Source of the DNA: Balaenoptera acutorostrata
Taxonomy: Eukaryota > Chordata > Mammalia > Artiodactyla > Balaenopteridae
Assembly: GCF_949987535.1 (NCBI RefSeq)
Contig: NC_080082.1
Span: 34,322,011 to 34,386,010 of the forward strand
Reading direction: 5' to 3'
DNA: 64,000 nt
Shown: positions 13,101 through 23,500 of the stretch, piece by piece
Numbering within the stretch: position 1 is the stretch's first letter
Layout: each line of letters opens with the position of its first letter
Position numbers and translations under genes: made by a program
Notes under the pieces: model-generated
The model's input: the letters and a program-made list of their open reading frames with translations, nothing else
Told to the model about the DNA's origin: nothing
Databases searched by the model: none

Positions 13101-13556
13101 TATTGTAAGCATATATGGAGTCCGAAAAGCAATGGGGATTTCCATCCCCTCCCCGGTGGTTGAAAACAACTTTGTAGATTTAACAGAAGGTACGTGCCCT
13201 GTGTCTCCGGTAGAGTGGAGGGCTAAGTGTGAGTAAAAGTAAACATTGGTCTTCCCCCTCCAAGTAACATCTGAAAGGTTTTGTCTCTGCTGTTAACATA
13301 TAAACTATTTAGTTTTCTTTCCATCTTGTCTAAGGAATAAAGATTTCACACATTTGCCAAAAAAAGCCACAGTGATGCACCTAGTCTTTAACCTTGAACA
13401 TAGTAAAGAAGGGCTGTCAACAGTTACTCTTTTTACCTTCACATACCTTTTTTAATTAAAAGGAAAAAAGTACTGAATGAAGGGGGTTTTTTTCTTCCAG
13501 ATTTTGAAGAACCTAAAAAGACTGATGTTACTGAGTGTGGACCTGATGGGATTTGA
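1039..13556 (+). CDS. BRD7: BRD7, C-terminal part (last 10 coding exons)
   Basis: BRD7 is a bromodomain protein of the PBAF (SWI/SNF) chromatin-remodelling complex and a p53 transcriptional cofactor; it acts in the nucleus. Joining exons 1039-1162, 1823-1898, 4709-4816, 5552-5687, 7810-7921, 9864-9917, 12278-12389, 12691-12834, 13046-13189 and 13501-13556 gives one open frame of 354 residues ending in TGA. The order matches the BRD7 C-terminal half: the region of the conserved DUF3512 domain shared with BRD9 (first five to six exons), then a charged coiled-coil-like helix (KLDETTKLLRELQEAQNERL, exon at 12691), then a conserved terminal block ending near DLTEDFEEPKKTD. The bromodomain is upstream of the window, so the gene is cut by the window edge rather than broken. 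Every junction is GT/AG and in phase. It converges on ADCY7. Identification is from recognised sequence; no alignment was run. Confidence 0.97.
1500..1620 (+). repeat. MIR-like relic
   Basis: 'gactttgggcaagtcactcc' followed by 'tggccttcagtatcc' matches the MIR core on the + strand. Diverged. Confidence 0.6.
1823..1898 (+). CDS. BRD7: BRD7 exon (window exon 2 of 10)
   Basis: The exon is 76 nt, acceptor cattgcag, donor GGAG|gtaagt. It encodes CEFERRKPDGTTTLG then LLHPVDPVVG plus the first base of a glutamate codon completed in the next exon. Confidence 0.95.
2447..2754 (-). mobile_element. CHR-type SINE, antisense in BRD7 intron
   Basis: Reverse-complement CHR SINE: T-rich tail on the left, then 'ggctgtgttgggtcttcg', ending 'caccagggaagcccc'. 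It is flanked by an exact 15-bp target-site duplication CTCAAATGATATTTT at 2432-2446 and 2755-2769. tRNA-Glu-derived, typical of Cetacea/Hippopotamidae/Ruminantia. Confidence 0.95.
4286..4423 (+). mobile_element. Short CHR-related SINE
   Basis: Starts 'ggacttccctggctgtcc', has an RNA polymerase III B-box-like 'ggtttgatccctgg', and ends in an A-rich tail after only ~100 bp. A more diverged and shorter relative of the CHR elements. No clear target-site duplication. Confidence 0.85.
4709..4816 (+). CDS. BRD7: BRD7 exon (window exon 3 of 10)
   Basis: The exon is 108 nt, acceptor tgttttag, donor CCAG|gtaagg. It completes glutamate and encodes PGYCPVRLGMTAGRLQ then SGVNTLQGFKEDKRNKVTP, conserved BRD7/BRD9-type sequence. 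The reading frame stays open for about 200 nt past the donor into an antisense SINE (4952-5298), a coincidence discussed in the findings. Confidence 0.95.
4952..5298 (-). mobile_element. CHR-type SINE, antisense in BRD7 intron
   Basis: Full-length-like reverse-complement copy ending 'caccagggaagcccc', flanked by an exact 16-bp duplication CTGAAAAATCAGTATT at 4936-4951 and 5299-5314. It sits 135 bp downstream of the BRD7 exon ending at 4816. Confidence 0.95.
5552..5687 (+). CDS. BRD7: BRD7 exon (window exon 4 of 10)
   Basis: The exon is 136 nt, acceptor atcaacag, donor TTCAG|gtgagt. It encodes LYLNYGPYSSYAPHYD followed by STFANISKDDSDLIYSTYGE and DSDLPSDF. It is tyrosine- and aspartate-rich with no gaps. 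Confidence 0.96.
6590..7560 (+). repeat. Old dispersed repeat, ~1 kb (copy A)
   Basis: Sequence of a widespread ancient mammalian repeat: 'gcagtcttctagatactggg', 'aaggccctgaggtggga', 'ttttattctaagtgagatgg', and then a long G-rich stretch ending near 'cggacattttgagcc'. Clearly related to 10010-11280 and to 34040-34550. I do not assign a family name with confidence; a repeat-library search would. Confidence 0.6.
7810..7921 (+). CDS. BRD7: BRD7 exon (window exon 5 of 10)
   Basis: The exon is 112 nt, acceptor ctctttcag, donor GAGATG|gtaaga. It completes a serine and encodes IHEFLATCQDYPYVMADSLL then DVLTKGGHSRTLQEAEM. Exits in phase 0. Confidence 0.96.
8990..9328 (+). mobile_element. CHR-type SINE in BRD7 intron
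   Basis: Starts 'ggcttccctggtggcaca' and ends in an AATAAATAAATA tail. Exact 15-bp duplication AAGAAAAGATAACAG at 8975-8989 and 9329-9343. The A-rich start of the duplication fits L1-type target-primed insertion. Confidence 0.95.
9864..9917 (+). CDS. BRD7: BRD7 exon (window exon 6 of 10), short symmetric exon
   Basis: The exon is only 54 nt (18 codons), acceptor atccttacag, donor GAG|gtgatt. It encodes SSEDEGQTRTLDTAKEME. Both ends are phase 0, so skipping would keep the frame. From memory the human form starts S-L-P-E-D-E-G, so this copy appears one residue shorter at its first codons. Confidence 0.92.
10010..11280 (+). repeat. Old dispersed repeat, ~1.3 kb (copy B)
   Basis: Begins 'tatttattgagtgtctcctg' and continues through 'gagattttattttagaag' and 'gtcagatgctgcacagaag'. 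These are the same successive blocks, in the same orientation, as the element at 6590-7560, but more extended. Family unassigned. Confidence 0.55.
11603..11886 (-). mobile_element. CHR-type SINE, antisense in BRD7 intron
   Basis: Reverse-complement copy ending 'caccagggaagcccc'. Flanks carry a 12-bp duplication AGRAAGTATCTT with one mismatch (11591-11602, 11887-11898), so it is slightly older or the match is shorter. Confidence 0.93.
12278..12389 (+). CDS. BRD7: BRD7 exon (window exon 7 of 10)
   Basis: The exon is 112 nt, acceptor preceded by a run of T then aaagcag, donor GAAG|gtaagt. It encodes ITEIEPTGHLDSNNQDR then LTALKAVTNFGAPVEVFDSE plus one base of the next codon. Confidence 0.95.
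12691..12834 (+). CDS. BRD7: BRD7 exon (window exon 8 of 10), coiled-coil-like helix
   Basis: The exon is 144 nt, acceptor accacacag, donor CTTG|gtatgt. It encodes a charged heptad-like helix (AEVFQRKLDETTKLLREL then QEAQNERLSTR) followed by PPPNMICLLGPSYREMHL. The helix is the likely coiled coil of BRD7; this is a visual judgement of the heptads. Confidence 0.96.
13046..13189 (+). CDS. BRD7: BRD7 exon (window exon 9 of 10)
   Basis: The exon is 144 nt, acceptor ctttccag, donor GAAG|gtacgt. It encodes EQVTNNLKELAQQVAPGD then IVSIYGVRKAMGISIPSP and VVENNFVDLTE, a strongly conserved block near the C-terminus. Confidence 0.96.
13501..13556 (+). CDS. BRD7: BRD7 terminal coding exon with stop
   Basis: The acceptor tcttccag lies at 13493-13500. 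It encodes FEEPKKTDVTECGPDGI and stops at TGA 13554-13556. This is the expected BRD7 C-terminus. Confidence 0.95.
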
Positions 13557-13740
13557 AGCTAACTGGTATTTGATTATATATTATGTATATATTTTTTTCA
13601 TTCTTAACTTGGAAATGCTTTTTCAGAAGATATTAAATATTTGTAAATTGTGTTTTTAATTAAACTTTGGAACAATTAATTTTAATGTTCCAGAGATTGG
13701 ACTTGTGTTAGGTAATAAAGCTGAACCTGGGACTGTGAGC
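13557..13740 (+). other. BRD7: BRD7 3' UTR
   Basis: AT-rich sequence between the BRD7 stop and just past the first AATAAA (13714-13719). Cleavage would fall roughly 10-30 nt after that signal. A later AATAAA at 13825-13830 could give a slightly longer UTR. Confidence 0.75.
13714..13719 (+). promoter_or_regulatory. BRD7: BRD7 polyadenylation signal AATAAA
   Basis: Canonical AATAAA hexamer 158 nt after the BRD7 stop, followed by a GT-rich stretch (gtgagctgtagtgtgcg) suited to a downstream element. It is the strongest + strand candidate; an alternative is at 13825-13830. Confidence 0.75.
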
Positions 13741-16700
13741 TGTAGTGTGCGTATCAGCTAAGTTACCCCTTCACCTTTCCCTGGGGCTAAATCTGAGGAG
13801 GAAATGATAGAGAAAAGCTCAGAAAATAAAACAGCCTTTTTATGGCCATCCATTAAAAGAAGTTCCCCAAATAACTGAAATCCCTCAGTTTTCCACATCT
13901 GCCGTACTTCTCATTAAGGAAATTATAACCAAATGGTTCCTGACTTACCAGATTTCACCTTGATGATTTATTTAAAAAGTGGCCTTGTGAGGAATGAATG
14001 ATTTTGACCTGTTGCCATCCTGAGCAGAAAGTGGGTGCGAGTAGACCTGGGCAGAGTTCTCGCAGAGCAGGGATAGTGCTGCTTCCTTATGTTGCACAGG
14101 CAGCACCATGACTGAAAAACTCTTCTTTAAAATCCCCATCCAGTGAGATTTTTCCATTGTTATACAATGAAAACAAATACACTTAAAATACCTTTAGAAT
14201 TTACTAGTGTGTCCCCTATATACCTGTTGGGAATGATGTCCTTATGTAGAAGGATTAGGGGCTTCCCACCACCACAAAAACAAAACAAAACGTATCAGGA
14301 GTTTCATAGCACTAACTTGTCTAGTGTTCCTTTTTGGTTTGTTTTTGCCATTTGTCAGAGGGTTATTTGGAACTACGGTAAAAGGATAAGCCAAATAAGA
14401 TAACAAAGTAAATCATCCATGAATACATAAGGAAATCAGCAAGCTTAAAGGAAAGTTTACGTTTCTATTTACTGTTTCTCACAGGTCACCTCTGCCTCTG
14501 CCCTGCCCCCTAAACTAACTCATTTACTTTTACCTGAAATGCAAAGGTCAAGTGCCCAAGCAGTCTAATTACTTAAGTAGGAGACAACGATGTGGTCCTC
14601 TTCTATAACCAGGCACTAGACTGTAGCCTAGTTCAGTGAACAAATTAAGCTTAAGACCCTACTCAGACTGCATGGAGCCCTTCTGTAAAACACCCAGGCA
14701 GGAAGCTACTTTATTAGTTTCTTGACTTTGAAAACTAACACTTAACAAGTAGGGTGAAGGAAAATTCAGTCTCTCAAGAGAGTTAAGATGACCTAATCTT
14801 TCAAAAACATACTTGAAATCATATGCCAAGAGAATTAAAGAATCAGTTCAAATATGTATTTATCAAGTCTTTTTAGAGTTTGTCTCTCAAATATAATTCA
14901 GGCAGCAACCGACTCAAACTTTAGATCTACTTAGCTAATAAGGTAAGTTCCTGAAGACCAAGAAAACATTTAAATTCAAAACACCTTACGACATCAGGTT
15001 TTCCAAATTGCTAATTTAATCTATGAAAAGCCAAACAAAGGAGAAACACCGTTGCTTTATAAAAATGAAATTATAACATTTTGAAACAAATGTTACAGGT
15101 CTATAAATATTCAGTATACAGAATAACCCCTAGTCATTTGCATGTACTTTCTCAAAGCATATTTCTGTACATATACACAATGTATACAGTGGTTAATGAT
15201 CTTGTCAGGAAATTTTCTTAATAAGTAAACCAGACAACTTCAGGTGTGATTTTCACTAGCATCAGTGAGGCCACCTCAGTAGAAATTGGAAGCAGGTCCC
15301 TGACCCATAGAGAAGGTCAGTGTTAGGAAAGATACTTGTCATAAAGCAAAATGACACCTGTGAAGAAATGACTTGGTAATTGGAAAACAAATTTATGAAA
15401 AATAAGTGATTTTTACGGTCAGTTAGTTATACACTATGATCTGATCATCAAAAACTCAAAACTTAATATTCTTATCATCTGAGCACAGTGAAAGAAAAAT
15501 ACATGAATGGTAACCAATTATTTTTTAAAACTCCCAACTGGGATTTCTTTGCTGGAGGAAAAAAGTAATTTGCATATTGCAAGAGCAGAAGTATGTCCAC
15601 CTCAGAGAGGCCCAGCACACTGATGAGTGTCTACACCATATCAGTAACAGAACCTTCCCGACTTCCCAGGAGAGCCCTGTTGAGCAGCCCTGGTCACTCC
15701 TCATTTTAAGGGTACGGATTTCAGCATAGTACTTAGATGAAGAACTGGTGTGTAAAAAAGGCAATTTAAGTACGGCTTATTTCCCTTACCAGCGTTTTCA
15801 CAATGAAATTCCTTTAGGCCAGCAAGTTGTTGTGATTTATTCCTACCTATTCCAGTTTCATGCAGAGCATCAGCTCTGCCAAGAGCCCACCCAGCCCCCA
15901 ACAAGACACAGCACCAGCAGGCAGCAGCTTCGGCTCCAGTCCCTCCCTGCCCGTGGCTGGGGTGCCAGCTCAGCCCACAGCCCTCCGTCCCAGGCAGACC
16001 TGGCTGCTCAGTCACCTGTCTGCAGCGTTGTGTGGTCTTTTGAAGCCTCACGTATGCAAGATTTTCTGTGTAATTTCAGGGGAGTTCAGGGATGACTTCT
16101 GGCTAAGAATTCCTGCTATATAGTGAAATTCAGCTGTATTTATTAGAAACCCCGGGGATACTGTGGTTATGAGGTAATGAAGTCAGTTCAGAAAAAGGAA
16201 TGGGCAGTTCGGTTATTATTTCTCACCTTGAAACAACATAGGTAGACTTCTTTCCATTCTTTTGGAGCTAAAGTGCTGTAAGACACCACCTCACAGACCT
16301 GGCTTTTTCACTTGCCTTGATTCATTCAGTTCAGAACAAGAACATCCGAGCACCTGTGAGAGGGCTGGCTTCCCAGATACAGGAACCTCTACACGTGCTG
16401 ATGCTGAGTAGATCCTCTTAGTGTTGAAGCTCTGCAAAGCTAGCTATGAGGACTGAAGGAAAGGAAAGAACTACAGGCTTCTCTCCACACGGACTCCATT
16501 CCTTTCCAGTATAAAGCTAAGAGTTGGAGGTTGCAGCGGGTGCTCAAAAATGCGTGAGGAGTCAAGGAAGGGCTAAGAGCTTATACCTTATTTTCTAGGC
16601 TTTTCTCATTAAACCTAATCTCAAAATTCTGGCTTCAAAGTTGTTTGATTCAAAGCCAAGGCTGTGACACTCCTTGCCTTCCTACTGTGAGCCACATTGC

Positions 16701-17449
16701 TCTGGGCTCCACCCACAGCTGAGCTGATCCCATATGCTCACACTGGACCGTGGTCCCACGTATGTGTCAGTGGTTACAAAGGCAGAGAAGATAATTTGTC
16801 TAGCATCTCAGAAGTCATTTAAAGGATAATAAATACCTCCATTAACAATGTATCCATTTACAACAGACACATGCCAAAGATGACAAGAAGTAAGAAGTGT
16901 CCACTGTGGGGTTTTCTCCCTATTGTTTGAAACCATTTATAGATTTAAAACAAACACCCTTTCAACTCTTGACCAGAATGCCTGTATGAGAGACGTGGAC
17001 TCTTGTAGCTGTTCTGCTGGGGAGAAAGGAGTCTCCACCCATCCTGGACAAGAAAAGAAAAAGGAGTCTCGCCTGTGCAGCTCACAGGCCAAGGGGGAGT
17101 AGGGGTGGGCGGGGTTCTCCAGGTCATGCTCTGAGGTCTCCTCCACAGCACCTGGGGAAATGAGGGTCTAAAACTCACAAATGAGCCGTTCTCTGCTGTG
17201 CCGGAGGCCGAGTTGCAGACTCCGACAGCACAGAGGTTCTGGCTGCCTGTGTGTAAGGCTTGGTGGTCACCTCAAGCTGAGAAATCCTCTAGTGCCAGTT
17301 CAAGGAAGCCATGCACAACCACCTGCTAGGGGTGGTAATGGCCAAACCCTTGGACTGCCTTTGTGACTGACGTGGGGCTGAGCCTTCCCCCTGGCTTGCT
17401 TCAGGGAAGGAAATCGGCTTCCAGCATGTTCTGCACCTACCTAAAACTC
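13741..17449 (-). other. ADCY7: Convergent intergenic region / ADCY7 3' UTR
   Basis: Sequence between the BRD7 3' end and the ADCY7 stop codon. On the - strand it should hold the ADCY7 3' UTR. AATAAA hexamers on the - strand occur at 16139-16144, 15836-15841, 14710-14715 and 13967-13972. No coding exon or SINE is seen. Composition shifts here from AT-rich to GC-rich. Confidence 0.6.
14710..14715 (-). promoter_or_regulatory. ADCY7: Candidate ADCY7 polyadenylation signal
   Basis: AATAAA on the - strand about 2.7 kb after the ADCY7 stop, followed downstream by a T/G-rich stretch (gggtgtttt). A 3' UTR of this size agrees with my memory of a human mRNA near 6 kb, but the nearer hexamers at 16139-16144 and 15836-15841 are equally canonical. 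Only transcript data can decide. Confidence 0.4.
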
Positions 17450-17596
17450 TCAGTTCAGCCCCAACCCTTGAAACTTGGCAGTATCCGTACAGACAAAGTA
17501 AGTCCGCAGTTCACCTTTGCCTTTGACGTTAATCAGTCCACGGCATTCACAAGAATAACCTAGTCCCTGGAGGATGGTACATGTCTCTTCAGTAAC
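17450..17596 (-). CDS. ADCY7: ADCY7 coding exon 25 (terminal, with stop)
   Basis: The acceptor is ccttttcag. It encodes [20 protein letters not shown] then [21 protein letters not shown] and stops at TGA (17452-17450). This is the expected ADCY7 C-terminus, so the coding region is complete in the window. Confidence 0.97.
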   Translation of the reverse strand, partial: VTEETCTILQGLGYSCECRGLINVKGKGELRTYFVCTDTAKFQGLGLN

Positions 17597-20500
17597 CTGA
17601 AAAGGAAAAGAAACCTAAGTCTTCAGAAGCAGAAAGAAAATCTGCTGTGGGAGGGATGAAGAGAAATCGGCCGACAGGGTCTGGTTTCCCTCAAGAATTT
17701 TGTGGCTAGAATCCCACAGCTGACTGATGGCCCGGGCCCCCTCACCTCTGGGAAGTTCTCTCCCCCTTGGGCACAGGTTTCCCCAGGTGAGCTTTTACCT
17801 GGATTTTCCCAAGTTCTCCGGTGCTCTCCATTCGACTGGCAACGTTGACCGTGTTTCCCCAGATATCGTACTGAGGTTTTCGTGCCCCAATCACTCCAGC
17901 AATCACGGGCCCATGGTTTATGCCTAAAGAACATGTTTGCAGTTAGCAGATCATAGAGGCAAAGCCTCAGGCACAGAATCCACCCGGCAACCACAGAAAG
18001 CGTTGACAAAACAACTAAAATGAAGGTTGGAAGGGTGCTTCCTGAGTCTGACGGGAGGCGGTACTTGGGATGGGAGGAGAGCGCTCTCTCGGCAGTTTTC
18101 AGGCTGTGCTGGATGTGAAACCTGCATCCACTGTGAACACTTCCTGTATCTACTCATCTCCTCTTGAACAGTAAATGGGCTTTGAGCGCTGACCCTGTTA
18201 GCTAACAGTGACTACTTAGGTTAATGATTTTGCTTTGTTCTCAATGTATTTAAGGTCACCTCTTTACAGCCAGGGATTTGGGCTTTCCATTCCCCGCAGT
18301 GATATATTCCCATTTACTTAAAACTTGCCAAGGTAACTTCATAAATAGTATGCAAAGAATTCTTATTACCCAGTCACTGGGGTTTTCAGATCAGAAAGGG
18401 ATTTCTAAAACTTTTCATAGCAGATGGCAACATACACCGGACTGAGAGTGGGTTTGCCAGGAGGCGGGAGCTGCACAGTCCCACCCAGAGCTCAGGCCCA
18501 GCCCGCCTTCCCAGGGCCTCACCAACTCGGAGGCGGAAGGAGTTGAAGGAGTGCCGGTTGATGCCATCCAGCTTGCTCATCAGGGCGGTGCTGAACTCCA
18601 CCATGATGCCGATGTGGGCGTGCTGCCGCTCCAGGTCCTGCAGGACAGAGCACTCCATGGGGCCAGGGCCACTCGCACCCCGTCCTCCTGCCTCCACCGG
18701 CTGTCAGACGGACGCGCCAGAGCACCCTGACCTGCTGAGCGCTGCGTGCCGGCCTGGGCACGAAACCCACGGGGGGCCACTGATGGGCAGAGGTGTCCCG
18801 AGGCTCCTCCACACAGGGTCTAGGACCTGCTCCCCCACCTAAGCGCCCCTCCTGGTGAGGGGCCGCCTGCCCCAACCCCTCCACCAAAACGCTCCCTCAG
18901 GCTGAGCCGTGAGCTCCTCTGCCCTTCCCTCATAGGAGGGGGTACGGAGAGGTGCCCCCTCTAAGTACAGTGTTGGTCTGGGGCTGGGACATGAGACCAC
19001 CCGATTGCCTGGGTACCTGGTTCTCGTGCCCTGAGGGGACGCTGAGCCCTGCAGCTGCCATGTACGTGCTGCCGATGGTCTTGATCTTCTCCACACCACT
19101 GAACTTGGGCTTTAACAGCAGCTATAAGACGAAAGGAAGCAGGCCATACAACACAGCTGCAGCCCAGGCCTGTCCCAGATTCTGAGAAGGGGGTAGGATT
19201 TCCTCCCACCACCACTCCTAATGCAAACATTTCTCATGCGGGGCCCTTCCCACCTCCGTACAGGTGGGACACAGCCTCTGGGTTCTCTCCCTGCTGCTCC
19301 CTCTCGTCTCTGTTCCCTGACATTCCCTGTCTCTTCCATTCTCATCTGGTCTCATTCCTGCTAAGGAGCAAACACCCCGCCCAACAGTATCTACACAGGA
19401 ATGTCGATTATTTGCAGCTAAGAGTTAAGCCCAAACTGAGTGACTTCCTTTGAAACAGGTTGCTAGCAGGGGCTTAGCAGGAAATCAGACTATTCTACAA
19501 CCTAAATCTAAGCAAGCTGCCCCTCACAGAGAAGATAAATTACACAGTGAAAAAACAAAACAGCAAACGCATAGGTACTTTTTATAATTTGCGTACCATG
19601 TGTTCTCCCCAGGGGCGCCGCAGCACACGTGTTCAGTGGGCGCAGGGTGCCCCCGGCCCCACCCTGCCCTCTCCAGGCTGTGTGGAGGCCTTACCTCGTC
19701 AAAGTCAGCTATGATCTCGTTCAACAGGCGCAGGCACTCCAGCCCTTCCTTGTTGACGTCGCACTCCGTGTAGAATACTTTGAAGTCCGGCACGGATGCA
19801 AACATGACACACACGCAGTCGTAGGACTGATGGTACCAGTCCTGGATTGGGGGTGGGAAGAAACATGACCCTGTGGCCACCAGACCTCGTGGGGGGCGCG
19901 GGGCAGGGGGAAGCAGACTGGGGAGGCAACTCCTCGCACTCCAGGAGCAGATGCTGGCTGTACGTGGGACTCGAGTGGGGGCCGTTACAAAACAGGAGAT
20001 TCCGAATCGATCTGTTGGGGAGGGTCAGACTCAGGTTGGTTTTGGGCTCCTTTAAGTACCCTGGGTCTGTACAGCTGGGTTTGAGAACCCCTGGGTAGCA
20101 GAAGGTAACAATCAGGAGGCCTGGGTTCTATGCTCACTGGGCCTGAGTTTCCATAGATATAAAACTCTCTGCTACATAGAATTGGTAAAAACGCATGTTT
20201 TCATCAACAGATGGTCCAGACTGCAAATACCTGGATATTTGATCCTTGCAACAATCCTGCCAGCCAAGTACTATCAGCCCCATTTTATAGATGTGAAAAT
20301 CAAGGCCCAGGGCAGTGAGATATCTTGTCCACAATCACCCCTGAACCCTGGTCTCTGATCCAAAGCCTGTGTTCTTGCAGCTAACACCACACATTGTCTC
20401 CTGGGTGCATCAGTGAGGCCAAGAGCCATGGAAACCAAGTGCAGAAAGCACCTTGTCGCTATAGCGCGTCCCTCCACAAGACCGCATCTGTACCTTCAGT

Positions 20501-23500
20501 CTCCCTGTCCTAGTGACTGAGCCCCTTCTCACCCACACCTCGTTTAACTTGTCACCAATGAAGTGGGCGGCCACGTGGGCTGGCAGGACATTCTCTAGAA
20601 GAAGGCGGTTCACATTTTCCATGGTTTCAAACTCCTCGTGTTCCTTCTTGAACTTCTTCTTCCACAGACAATCCAAGCGGCAGTAATAGTCAATCTGCGG
20701 ACAGAAGGGAACATCGGTGTCCTGGCAGCAGCGAGCGAGGGCAGAGCACACTCGTAACCCTGGGGGCTAGGGAACCAGCCCATCAGCACTCCACCCTGTA
20801 CCCCTGGCAGATGTCTCCAACTCAACAGCCGCTCCCCAGTCAGCCACGACTCCTAATTCTCAAGTGACCCACAGGATTAAATGTCACTCGTGTCCTGATG
20901 GGAGGTAAGGACACTTACTCAGGACCCTGACCCAGGGACCAGAGTTCCCCGAAAGACTGCAGTCCTGTGTGCTGCTCCAAATCTGAGGCAGCCCCAGCCC
21001 CACCCCCCACCTCTCCAGAAAGAGGTACAAGCAGCCACGCTGAGCTAGGGACGCGGTGGGCGCCTCCTGGGCCGTACCTGTCTGGAGAGCATGATGAGGG
21101 TGGTGTAAAACAGGACCAGGTAGAAATTGATCATTGTCTTCAGATCCCATGAACAGGACGGGGAGCTGTGGATATGAAGGGGAAAGGCAGGCGTCATCTC
21201 CACTTCCGCCCAAAGCCCCCCGAATTCAGGGGATGGCATGAGGCCCAGATGCAGGGCCAGCCCATGGGAAAGTAAGCAAGATGGGAGATCGTTGCCCTCG
21301 GAGCTCACGTTCTTGTGGTTGGCAAACAGGACGCTTCAGGTTGTAAAGAAAAGAGGGACGTACAGTTGACAGGGAGGTGACATCTGAGCTCACACCTGGG
21401 TCTCAAGGAATATTCATGGCGAAGTCTGAACGAAAGCACTCTAGGCAGGCAGGAGAGCAGCCAAAGGCAGCCAGAGCTCCTCGAGGTGAGCAGGGCTTGC
21501 AGGTCGGCAGAAGGAATGTGCAGGTGCAAGCCAGATCCACAGGAGCAGACCTTGTTCTGGGTCCCCAGGTTCCTGCCTTTTAGTTCAAGGGGGGCCAGGC
21601 CCCTGCTCCTCGATCCACTTGAGGCCCAGAGCCCCCAGAACTACGCACACGCCAGCCCCTCGCATCAGTCTGGGAGTAGACCAGAGCCAACTGCTCTCTC
21701 CAGAGCTCTGGAGACCCAGGACATGGCTCAAAGCAGGGGACTGGGCTAGAGCTGAAGCCTCCGCCTCCCCACCCCAGACTGGCCTAGAGACAGGATCACC
21801 CAGGTGGCCTCCTGGGACCGGGGACACCCCCTGCAAATGAGTCACACTCAGCTCTGAGTGCTGCAGACCCAGGGCCTGAGCCCATCACTTCCCCTTCTGT
21901 AAAGCGGAAACCATGCCACCTGCCGGTCCAGCCCACACGGTGTCCAGTCCAGAGGGGACTGTGAATGCAAAAGCACCTTAGTTTGAAATGACACTGAGAC
22001 AAAACAAGAAGTGCTACAATGGGCCACAGTCGAGAAAGGCAGTGGGCAGGGGTCCCGGCAGTGTGGGACCTGGGCCCCACCTGAGGGTGCCATTGGCCTT
22101 GGTGAGGTTGCCCAGGCTGTGGCCACAGCAGTCCCACTGCCAGCACGGGGAGACGTTGAAGAGCACCAGGTAGGCCACCAAGGCCACCGTCAACAGCACG
22201 ACCTTCAGCTCCAGGCTCATCCGCAGGAAGACAGAGCAGGCGATGAAGGCCAGGATGCAGCTGCAGGTGTAATACTGGGGAGACGGGGATGTCAGTCACC
22301 CCACCATCTCCCGTCACCAAGAGGCACCTCCCGGATCAGAGGTCACCCAAGGGAGGGACACCTTTAGCCACAGAGGAATCCGTGAAGAGCCAGTGTGTCT
22401 TCAGCACCACTCTCTGGCCTCACTGACCTCCCTTAACAAAGAGCAGGCAACGGAATCTAAAACTTTCTATATTGTGTTGTTTTCACTATATTTTTACTTC
22501 CACTTATGGCAAGTGAACTCATTTAAAGGGAAAAGAAACACAGTAAATAAAAATGCACGTGCTGGGGAGGCTGTGACAAGGTCCAGGCAGTGGTCTGAGT
22601 TCCGCCATGAGCCGGTCCCTCCCAAAGTGCATCTCTGCCCATGTTACTCTCCTGCTCAAGAGCACGCTGTGGCCCCCTGCTGCCCCCAGAATAAAGACCA
22701 AGCTCTTCACCCGGGCACTCGTGCTCCACTGGAGCTGGATCCAACCCACCGCTGGCTTCATCCCCCAATCCTCCCCCGCCCCCTCCCCGTGACACGACCA
22801 CCTGAAACCTACTGTGCCCACTACCTGCCTTGGCTTTTTTTCACTGTCCCCTCTTCCAACCCCCGTCCCATAACCTTTCTGCCCTTTAGAGACCAGCTCA
22901 AATTCACCACCACCCCCCTCAAGTCCCACAGCCCTCATCCTGTCTGGGAGGGCGCTCCAGGCGCAGCTTCTGGTGTCAGCCCACCTGGGCCCAGTCCTGG
23001 CTCCGCCGCCTATGAGGCAAATCCGTCAGCCTCCCCGCGCCCGCTTCCCCATCCATGAAGTGGAGATCATGACGAGCGTGGTCAGGAGACAACCACCAGC
23101 GCAGGGCGCTCCCACCCTCTCGCCTTGTACCCAGGCGCCAGCACCAGGACCCCTTAGCCCCAGCCGGCCCTGCTCTCTCGCCTCGCCTGGGAGAGGGGGG
23201 ACTCGGCTCTTCCATGTCCATGGGCTCAGGTGCTCAGTGTGCTCTGAGCGTGCAGGGACAGTCCGCGTGAGGGCACAAGGAGCCCCGAGGGACACACTCA
23301 CCGGGAGGGGCTTGCACAGGGTCCTCTCCCAGCCGCTCATGGCCCCCGGGCCCGTCTCGTTCCCAGCAGGCAGCCCTGGGGCCGGGAAAGGCATCAGCGG
23401 CTACAGAAAAGACAGGTCCCCGTGAGGGGTGGTCCAGGCACTCCAGGGTCTGCCCCGGCTGAGCGGGGCTGGGGACCTGGAGGGGGCAGAGGGCAGGGCC

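Noticed and set aside
14258..14290. 'ggggcttcccaccaccacaaaa', resembling a SINE edge with A tail
   Set aside because: No SINE body on either side; chance similarity.
22393..23058. Open frame of 221 codons on the + strand in an ADCY7 intron
   Set aside because: Pro-rich translation with no recognisable domain; the later part is low-complexity. No support as an exon.
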